This document shows, piece after piece, positions 5,520 through 10,233 of a stretch of 10,233 nucleotides of DNA. The position numbers and the translations under genes were made by a program. The stretch comes from Clostridiaceae bacterium (GTDB lineage Bacteria > Bacillota > Clostridia > Saccharofermentanales > DTU023): assembly GCA_012800135.1 (NCBI GenBank), contig JAAZJV010000202.1, forward strand, positions 1 through 10,233, in the 5' to 3' direction. Positions within the stretch are counted from its first letter, which is position 1; every line of letters begins with the position of its first letter. Below the pieces are notes generated by a model, which ran no database searches, was not told where the DNA came from, and worked only from the letters and a program-made list of their open reading frames with translations.

Positions 5520-6811
5520 CAGTCAAGAAATCCTTTGTAGTGGCGCATCAACATCTGGGCCTCAAGCTGCGTCACGATATCCATGGCAACACCGACCAGG
5601 ATGAGTACTGCCGTACCGCCAAACCAGATACCCTGCATGCCGGTGACTAAGCCGAGCAAAGAAGGGGTGAGGACGATGACGATCAAAAAGACCGACTCGA
5701 CCCAGTTCAGGTGTCTAGCCGTACGACCAATGAATTCCGCCGTCGGGCGTCCGGCACGAATTCCCAATATGTAGCCGCCGTTCTTTTGCATGTTTCGGGC
5801 GACTTCAAGCGGGTTGAAACTTATCATCGCGTAGAAAAAGGTGAACGCGATAATCAGCAAAGCGTATACAACATAGTAGAGCGGGTTGGAATTGAAATTC
5901 ATCAACCACTGAGCAAATTTGCCCTGCGACCCCGTCATTGACGCAATCGTTGACGGCACCATCAAAAGCGACATGGCAAAAATGACCGGCAAGACACCGG
6001 ACTGATTCACCTTGATGGGCAGATAGGTGCTTTGACCGCCGTATACTTTGCGACCAACAACGCGCTTTGTGTATTGCACAGGAATGCGTCGTTCCGCACT
6101 CTGAACGAATACGACGAAAGCGATGAGCACAACAAATAGCGCCAACACGATCAGCAAGAAGAGAATCGCAAGCACGATGCTCCTCACCGCCGTGATGTTC
6201 TGGAAATAAACGAAGATTCGCGACGCGTACCCGGGAAGGCTGCTGGCAATACCGATGAAGATAATCAAGGATATGCCGTTGCCGACACCGCGCTGATCGA
6301 TCTGTTCTCCAAGCCACATCACAAAAGCCGCTCCTGCCGCAAAGCTGATGATAACCACGACGAGGCTGAGCCACTCCGGAATACCCGGCGTTGTCACACC
6401 GCGCGTCAAGAGCGCGTAAGATGTCGCCATCACAAGCCCCAGTCCCAATGTGACGTAGCGCGTGATTTTTTTAATCTTTTTCTGACCTTCGTCGCCTTCC
6501 TTGGAAAGCCGCTCAAGCGCCGGAATAGCAAACGTCAGAAGCTGCATAATAATGGACGCGTTGATGTACGGTGATACGCCGAGCGCCAACACAGAGACGG
6601 ACTTAAACGCGCCGCCCGAGATGATGTCAAGGAACTGTCCCAACTGGCCGAAACGGTCGACGAGCGCCGAAAAGGCCGCCGCATCAATCATAGGAGTGGG
6701 AACCGCTACACCGAAACGATAAATCAGAATGGCAAAGAACGTAAATACCATCTTCTTGCGAAGATCCGGTATTTTCCAAGCATTCATCATGGTCTGAAAC
6801 ATACCGCCCAT
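5519..6811 (-). CDS. secY: Protein translocase subunit SecY
   Basis: SecY is the ten-helix membrane channel of the general secretion pathway, working with SecE, SecG and SecA. The 430-residue protein begins with the cytoplasmic IPDLRKKMVFT segment (14-24) leading into helix 1. It has the plug-region sequence SVLALGVSPYINASIIMQLL, a conserved cytoplasmic loop QRGVGNGISLIIF, QSAERRIPVQYTKR, and the C5-loop region NPLEVARNMQKNGGYI-GIRAGRPT needed for SecA contact. The length is normal. The ATG at 6811 is 1 nt beyond the rplO stop and is preceded by GAGGTGATC, a nine-base match to the complement of the 16S rRNA 3' end, at about 4-7 nt. A second ATG three codons in is less well spaced. Confidence 0.98.
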   Translation of the reverse strand: MGGMFQTMMNAWKIPDLRKKMVFTFFAILIYRFGVAVPTPMIDAAAFSALVDRFGQLGQFLDIISGGAFKSVSVLALGVSPYINASIIMQLLTFAIPALERLSKEGDEGQKKIKKITRYVTLGLGLVMATSYALLTRGVTTPGIPEWLSLVVVIISFAAGAAFVMWLGEQIDQRGVGNGISLIIFIGIASSLPGYASRIFVYFQNITAVRSIVLAILFLLIVLALFVVLIAFVVFVQSAERRIPVQYTKRVVGRKVYGGQSTYLPIKVNQSGVLPVIFAMSLLMVPSTIASMTGSQGKFAQWLMNFNSNPLYYVVYALLIIAFTFFYAMISFNPLEVARNMQKNGGYILGIRAGRPTAEFIGRTARHLNWVESVFLIVIVLTPSLLGLVTGMQGIWFGGTAVLILVGVAMDIVTQLEAQMLMRHYKGFLD

Positions 6812-6812
6812 T

Positions 6813-7262
6813 TCAGATCACCTCGCAACTTCCGCCTGCCTTCTCAATTTTCTCTTTTGCGGAGGCAGTAAAGACCTTAGCTTTGACGTCAAGCTTCTTA
6901 GAAAGCTCTCCCTTGCCTAGGATCTTGAGGCCGTCGCAAGCGGCGGACACTTTGATCACTCCGGCTTCCTCAAGCGTCTTAAGCGTCACTTCCGATCCTT
7001 CTTCCATGCGCATAAGTTCACTGACGTTAATCGTCACGTATTGCTTCTTAAAGCGTTTATTCGTAAAGCCGCGTTTCGGCAAACGCCGGTACAACGGCAT
7101 CTGACCACCCTCAAACTGAGGACGCACTCCGCCTCCGGATCTGGATTTCTGACCCTTCTGGCCACGTCCGGATGTTTTACCTCTGCCGGAACCATAACCG
7201 CGGCCGACACGCACAGCTCGCTTACGCGATCCCGGCGTGGGTGAAAGTTCATTAATCTTCAT
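6813..7262 (-). CDS. rplO: 50S ribosomal protein L15
   Basis: L15 is a late-assembling large-subunit protein with a long extended tail threading into 23S rRNA. The 149-residue protein has the Gly/Arg-rich extension [20 protein letters not shown] (about 20-39), then [17 protein letters not shown], and a globular C-terminal domain containing [12 protein letters not shown] and [20 protein letters not shown]. Its length is standard. The ATG at 7262 lies inside the end of rpmD, with an 11-nt overlap, and its AGAAGGAG ribosome-binding site is within rpmD codons. The stop is 1 nt before the secY start. Confidence 0.98.
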   Translation of the reverse strand: MKINELSPTPGSRKRAVRVGRGYGSGRGKTSGRGQKGQKSRSGGGVRPQFEGGQMPLYRRLPKRGFTNKRFKKQYVTINVSELMRMEEGSEVTLKTLEEAGVIKVSAACDGLKILGKGELSKKLDVKAKVFTASAKEKIEKAGGSCEVI

Positions 7263-7452
7263 CGCTTTCTCCTTCTACTTCTTCAGCGACCACGAGGTGG
7301 CGCACCTTATGGATCATGCCGCGGATAGCTTTATTATCCGGCTGAATAACCGTATGGCCGATCTTGCGAAGTCCGAGCGCATGCACCGTAGCGACTTGAT
7401 CTTTCCTGGCACTGTTCGTGCTTCTAAGGAGCGTAATTCTTAATTGAGCCAT
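7252..7452 (-). CDS. rpmD: 50S ribosomal protein L30
   Basis: L30 is a small large-subunit protein found in the bacterial/archaeal L30-L7e family. The 66-residue protein carries [40 protein letters not shown] and [14 protein letters not shown], the expected pattern. Typical bacterial L30 is about 58-60 residues; the extra residues form an acidic tail, EGESDED. The codons of this tail contain the ribosome-binding site and start codon of rplO. The ATG at 7452 follows AAGGAGGGG, which overlaps the rpsE stop region, with a 14-nt intergenic gap. Confidence 0.97.
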   Translation of the reverse strand: MAQLRITLLRSTNSARKDQVATVHALGLRKIGHTVIQPDNKAIRGMIHKVRHLVVAEEVEGESDED

Positions 7453-7466
7453 ACTCTTACCCCTCC

Positions 7467-8066
7467 TTATAAAATCTCGTGCTTGCTCTTGCCGCGGATT
7501 TCAGCGACCTGCTCAAGCGTACGAAGGGATTTCAAACCCTCAAATGCCGCGTTAACAATATTGTTCGGATTCGCGCTGCCAAGAGATTTCGTACGAATAT
7601 CTTGGATGCCTGCAAGTTCACAGACCGCGCGCAGCGTACTGCCCGCAATGACACCCGTACCTGCGGCGGCAGGCTTAAGAAGCACTTTCGCGGCACCGAA
7701 TTTCCCTACGACTTGATAGGGAATGGTGCTCTTATACGTAGCGACCGTGATCATGTTCTTTTTCGCCGCTTCAACGCCTTTGCGGATCGCCTCGGGAATC
7801 TCGATCGATTTACCAAGTCCCTTACCTACACGACCTTTGCCGTCACCGACGATCACCAACGCGACAAAGCGCGGGTTGCGTCCGCCTTTAACAGTCTTGG
7901 CGACGCGGCTGATATTGATGACACGCTCTTGAAGCTCGTTCTCCCGATCACGATCATCGCGACGGTCGCGTTCACGGCGGTCACCGCGACCGCGGCGTCC
8001 GCGTCCGGAACGCTCTTCTCTGCCTTCACGGTTGTCACGATTGTCACGATTAAAATTCTTACTCAT
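7467..8066 (-). CDS. rpsE: 30S ribosomal protein S5 with Arg/Asp-rich N-terminal tail
   Basis: S5 sits at the mRNA entry side of the 30S subunit and contributes to decoding accuracy. The double-stranded RNA-binding-like domain begins near residue 46 ([17 protein letters not shown]), followed by [20 protein letters not shown] (67-86), [15 protein letters not shown], and the C-terminal domain [36 protein letters not shown]. Residues 4-43 are a low-complexity tail of Arg, Asp, Glu, Asn and Gly, longer than in B. subtilis S5. The length is 199 residues from the ATG at 8066, which has GAGGAG 10 nt upstream. A TTG at 8084 would add six residues but lies upstream of that site and overlaps the rplR stop. 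Confidence 0.96.
   Translation of the reverse strand: MSKNFNRDNRDNREGREERSGRGRRGRGDRRERDRRDDRDRENELQERVINISRVAKTVKGGRNPRFVALVIVGDGKGRVGKGLGKSIEIPEAIRKGVEAAKKNMITVATYKSTIPYQVVGKFGAAKVLLKPAAAGTGVIAGSTLRAVCELAGIQDIRTKSLGSANPNNIVNAAFEGLKSLRTLEQVAEIRGKSKHEIL
8032..8049 (-). repeat. 9-bp tandem repeat in the S5 N-terminal tail
   Basis: TTGTCACGA occurs twice head to tail on the plus strand (8032-8040 and 8041-8049). In the S5 frame each copy is three codons, so the repeat encodes the duplicated Asn-Arg-Asp pattern in residues 6-12. In-frame slippage here would lengthen or shorten the tail by three residues without breaking the gene. Confidence 0.75.
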
Positions 8067-8080
8067 GTGCTTCTTTCTCC

Positions 8081-8449
8081 TCAAAAGATCAATCCGGCTT
8101 CACGCGCGGCATCGGCCAACGCGGCGACACGGCCGTGGTAGTCATAACCGCCGCGATCAAACACGACGTTTTGAATTCCTTTTTTGAGCGCACGTTCAGC
8201 CACTTGTTTGCCGACCGCTTTTGCCGCTTCAATGTTGCCGCCGTTTTTCAGCGTCTCACGAAGCTCCGGGTCAAGTGAAGAAGCCGCAACTAGCGTATGA
8301 TGTTCTTCATCATTGATGATCTGCGCGTAGATATGCGAAGCGCTTCTAAATACGCAAAGTCTCGGTCGCTCAGCGGTTCCCGACATCACTTTTCGAATAC
8401 GGGCATGACGACGCTGGCGCATAAAATTGCGTGATGGTTTCTTAATCAT
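8081..8449 (-). CDS. rplR: 50S ribosomal protein L18
   Basis: L18 binds 5S rRNA and joins it to the large subunit together with L5. The 122-residue protein shows a basic N-terminus ([20 protein letters not shown]), [18 protein letters not shown] (about 30-47), the middle segment [13 protein letters not shown], and the C-terminal [20 protein letters not shown] followed by [12 protein letters not shown], all family hallmarks. The length is normal. The ATG at 8449 is 3 nt after the rplF stop, and its GGGAGGG site is inside the last rplF codons, so coupled translation with rplF is likely. Confidence 0.98.
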   Translation of the reverse strand: MIKKPSRNFMRQRRHARIRKVMSGTAERPRLCVFRSASHIYAQIINDEEHHTLVAASSLDPELRETLKNGGNIEAAKAVGKQVAERALKKGIQNVVFDRGGYDYHGRVAALADAAREAGLIF

Positions 8450-8452
8450 GGT

Positions 8453-8998
8453 TTACCCTCCCTTTACGCCGGATTTACCGACCTTGAGTCTCAATACCTC
8501 ACCGGCATAGCGAACACCGCTGCCCTTATAAGGATTGGGGGGACGGGACGCTCTGATTTTGGCAGCCAGTTCACCGACGAGCTGTTTATCTGCGCCGCGC
8601 ACTGAAATTCGAGTCGGCCTCGGAACTTCAAAGGTAATCCCCGCAGGCGGATCAAATACGACCGGATGCGAGTATCCCAGATACATCACAAGCTTGCTGC
8701 CGTCTAATTCCGCGCGATAACCCACACCGACGATTTCAAGGTTCCTCGAAAATCCATGGTTTAATCCGTGAACCATATTGTTGATTAGTGAACGGGTCAA
8801 GCCGTGCAATGAGCGCAACTCGCGTGAGTCATTCTCACGCGTCACGAGGATCTGATGATCCTCCACGACGACGTGAATGCCGTCATGTAATTTTTCCTCA
8901 AGGGAGGCGTCACCTTTACTGACTTTGATGACGTCGTCGCCGATCTCTACTTTCGTCCCTTCGGGCAAAGAAATCGGCATTCTTCCAATTCTGGACAT
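8453..8998 (-). CDS. rplF: 50S ribosomal protein L6
   Basis: L6 lies near the sarcin-ricin loop and factor-binding site of the large subunit. The start MSRIGRMPISLPEG is the family's N-terminus and follows AGGAGAG by 4 nt; the frame is open 13 codons further upstream (to 9037), but that part has no family match. Two tandem alpha/beta L6 domains are seen: the first to about residue 80, the second with LEIVGVGYRAELDGSKLVMY, SHPVVFDPPAGI, and the signature RASRPPNPYKGSGVRYAGE near the C-terminus. The length is 181 residues, normal. A 60-nt gap separates it from rpsH. Confidence 0.97.
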   Translation of the reverse strand: MSRIGRMPISLPEGTKVEIGDDVIKVSKGDASLEEKLHDGIHVVVEDHQILVTRENDSRELRSLHGLTRSLINNMVHGLNHGFSRNLEIVGVGYRAELDGSKLVMYLGYSHPVVFDPPAGITFEVPRPTRISVRGADKQLVGELAAKIRASRPPNPYKGSGVRYAGEVLRLKVGKSGVKGG

Positions 8999-9023
8999 AA
9001 GTCTCTCCTGCTCTTTAGATTGC

Positions 9024-9035
9024 GGGCAAAAGCCC
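9024..9035 (-). other. Short hairpin in the rpsH-rplF spacer
   Basis: GGGC-TTTT-GCCC on the minus strand (9035-9024) makes a 4-bp GC stem with a four-base loop, about 13 nt before the rplF ribosome-binding site. No T-run follows. It is small and may have no function; it is listed because it lies in the only sizeable gap of the upstream ribosomal protein block. Confidence 0.2.
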
Positions 9036-9058
9036 ATTTCAGAGTGTCGTGCGATCGA

Positions 9059-9454
9059 TTACCATACGTAGGCGAGCACTTCGCCGCCGACGGATGCCCG
9101 ACGCGCGTATTTATCTGTCATCACGCCCTTTGATGTAGAAAGAATGGCAATGCCGAGTCCTCTTTGGACTCGGGGCAAATTCTCTACATCGGCATAGACG
9201 CGAAGTCCCGGCTTGGAAATCCGCTTAATACCCGTGATGACCGGTTTGCTGCCGTAATATTTCATCGTGACCGTCAACACACCCTGCTTGCCGTCCTCAC
9301 GATAAGTCACCTTCTCAATGTAGCCTTCGTCTACGAGGATATCGGCGATGGCGCGCTTGATCTTGGAAGCGGGAATTTCACATGTGGCTTTGCCGGCTCT
9401 TCCGGCGTTACGGATGCGTGTTAGCATGTCCGCGATAGGATCCGTGATCTGCAT
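9059..9454 (-). CDS. rpsH: 30S ribosomal protein S8
   Basis: S8 is a primary binder of the 16S central domain; in E. coli it also represses the spc operon. The 131-residue protein starts [20 protein letters not shown] and has [20 protein letters not shown] (about 24-43), the middle [20 protein letters not shown] and the C-terminal [20 protein letters not shown] ending GGEVLAYVW, all diagnostic. The ATG at 9454 follows AAGGAGGA with an AT-poor 5-6 nt spacer. It begins 15 nt after rpsN. I could not identify an S8-binding hairpin around the rplE start. Confidence 0.98.
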   Translation of the reverse strand: MQITDPIADMLTRIRNAGRAGKATCEIPASKIKRAIADILVDEGYIEKVTYREDGKQGVLTVTMKYYGSKPVITGIKRISKPGLRVYADVENLPRVQRGLGIAILSTSKGVMTDKYARRASVGGEVLAYVW

Positions 9455-9469
9455 GCTGTTCCTCCTTCT

Positions 9470-9655
9470 TTACCAGCTGGCCTTGCGCACACCGGGAATT
9501 TCTCCCCGATACGCGAGCTTGCGAAAACAGATACGACAAACACCGAATTTGCGCATATAAGCGCGCGGGCGTCCGCAAAGCTGGCAACGGTTTTTCTTCC
9601 GAGTTGAATATTTAGGTTCACGCTGTGCTTTCATGATTTGCGATTTTTTTGCCAT
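9470..9655 (-). CDS. rpsN: 30S ribosomal protein S14, type Z (zinc-binding)
   Basis: S14 is a 30S head protein needed late in assembly. The protein has only 61 residues, and two CxxC pairs (C24/C27 and C40/C43) in [20 protein letters not shown] form the zinc knuckle of the short, four-cysteine type found in Bacillota and Actinobacteria. The C-terminal [18 protein letters not shown] is the family ending. The ATG at 9655 follows GGGAGGAG. It lies 15 nt behind rplE. Confidence 0.98.
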   Translation of the reverse strand: MAKKSQIMKAQREPKYSTRKKNRCQLCGRPRAYMRKFGVCRICFRKLAYRGEIPGVRKASW

Positions 9656-9670
9656 GGTCTCTCCTCCCTA

Positions 9671-10210
9671 TTACCTTCTGAACGGCATGCCGAGTGCGCT
9701 CAAGAGCGCTTTCGCTTCTTCATCGGTTTCCGCCGTCGTCACGATAACAATATCGAGACCTCGAATCTGGTCGATGCTGTCGTACTCGATTTCGGGGAAA
9801 ATCAGTTGCTCGCGTGCACCCATGGCATAATTGCCGTGCCCGTCGAACGAATTCGGGTTCGCACCACGAAAGTCGCGAACACGGGGCAATGCGATACTAA
9901 TCAATTTGTCCAAGAACGCGTACATGCGTTGACCGCGCATGGTGACCTTCACCCCATTCTTCATACCCTTGCGGATTTTGAAGTTGGCGACAGATTTGCG
10001 CGCGTACGTCACAATCGCTTTCTGGCCTGCAATGGTCGTCAAATCCTGAATGGCACCCTCAACGACTTTCGGGTTTTCGCGTGTGTTACCGACGCCCATA
10101 TTAAGGACGATCTTCTCAAGTCGGGGAACTTGCATAACCGAAGTGTAGTTGAATTGCTTCATCAGCTCATCGACGACTTCATTTTTGTAGTGATCATAAA
10201 GTCTGCTCAT
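9671..10210 (-). CDS. rplE: 50S ribosomal protein L5
   Basis: L5 binds 5S rRNA and contacts P-site tRNA and S13 from the central protuberance. The 179-residue protein shows [20 protein letters not shown] (about 28-47), the basic loop [60 protein letters not shown] and the C-terminal [20 protein letters not shown], matching L5 end to end. The ATG at 10210 is preceded by GAAGG about 8 nt upstream. All three upstream frames are open to the window edge, so the exact spacing to the gene before it is not fixed here. Confidence 0.98.
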   Translation of the reverse strand: MSRLYDHYKNEVVDELMKQFNYTSVMQVPRLEKIVLNMGVGNTRENPKVVEGAIQDLTTIAGQKAIVTYARKSVANFKIRKGMKNGVKVTMRGQRMYAFLDKLISIALPRVRDFRGANPNSFDGHGNYAMGAREQLIFPEIEYDSIDQIRGLDIVIVTTAETDEEAKALLSALGMPFRR

Positions 10211-10233
10211 GCGTCACCCTTCTTTCCTTCGTC
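10207..10233 (-). CDS. rplX: Possible C-terminal end of 50S ribosomal protein L24 (partial)
   Basis: By the conserved gene order rplX should precede rplE. One frame reads DEGKKGDA and stops at a TGA overlapping the rplE start (ATGA), a pattern used three more times in this operon. A second frame stops at 10214 with RRKEG. Neither short tail is diagnostic, so the call rests on gene order alone, and the choice of frame is uncertain. Confidence 0.3.
   Translation of the reverse strand, partial: DEGKKGDA

Noticed and set aside
5805..6374. 189-codon minus-strand frame inside secY
   Set aside because: It is an out-of-frame reading of secY, Cys/His/Arg rich without any motif.
8067..8084. TTG start for rpsE adding six residues
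   Set aside because: GAGGAG is positioned for the ATG at 8066 and would lie inside the longer version; TTG starts are rarer.
8999..9037. Extended rplF start 13 codons upstream
   Set aside because: The extension has no family match, and the AGGAGAG site lies directly before the ATG at 8998.

Overview
The window is one continuous minus-strand block of core translation and secretion genes. It is the downstream part of the spc operon followed without interruption by the alpha operon. Read 5'->3' on the minus strand (from high to low coordinates) the order is: the probable last codons of rplX, rplE, rpsN, rpsH, rplF, rplR, rpsE, rpmD, rplO, secY, adk, map, a small KOW-domain RNA-binding protein, infA, rpmJ, rpsM, rpsK, rpsD, rpoA, rplQ, then an intrinsic terminator. 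No plus-strand gene, mobile element, CRISPR array, tRNA or rRNA was seen.

Organism: a low-to-mid GC Bacillota lineage, most probably Clostridia, with base composition near 50% GC by eye. The evidence is the secY-adk-map-KOW-infA-rpmJ-rpsM-rpsK-rpsD-rpoA-rplQ order, the small four-cysteine S14 (type Z), the L14e-like KOW gene between map and infA, a zinc-binding adenylate kinase lid, a cysteine-free S4 resembling clostridial versions, an L17 with a large insertion, and strong Shine-Dalgarno sites before most genes. Genus or family cannot be fixed from this window.

Layout. Positions 4087-10233 hold the spc-type ribosomal proteins plus secY, adk and map. Most genes are 1-15 nt apart or overlap, with stop/start overlaps at secY/adk, adk/map and map/KOW gene and an 11-nt overlap at rpmD/rplO. 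Positions 3084-3787 are looser: infA and rpmJ are separated from their neighbours by 173, 83 and 115 nt, and these spacers carry small inverted repeats, a 10-bp direct repeat and one plausible internal promoter before rpsM. Positions 136-3083 hold the alpha-operon genes rpsM-rpsK-rpsD-rpoA-rplQ, ending in a hairpin plus T-run at 59-93. Positions 1-58 show no recognisable gene.

Together the genes supply 30S and 50S proteins, initiation factor IF1, the RNA polymerase alpha subunit, the SecY channel, the nucleotide kinase Adk and the N-terminal methionine-removing enzyme MetAP, so their expression is tied to growth rate. I found no undescribed system. The points worth a second look are lineage-specific: the L17 insertion, the repeat-rich S5 tail, the L30 tail written over the rplO ribosome-binding site, a methionine aminopeptidase pocket-loop insertion, odd residues in Adk, and the regulatory look of the infA-rpmJ-rpsM spacers.
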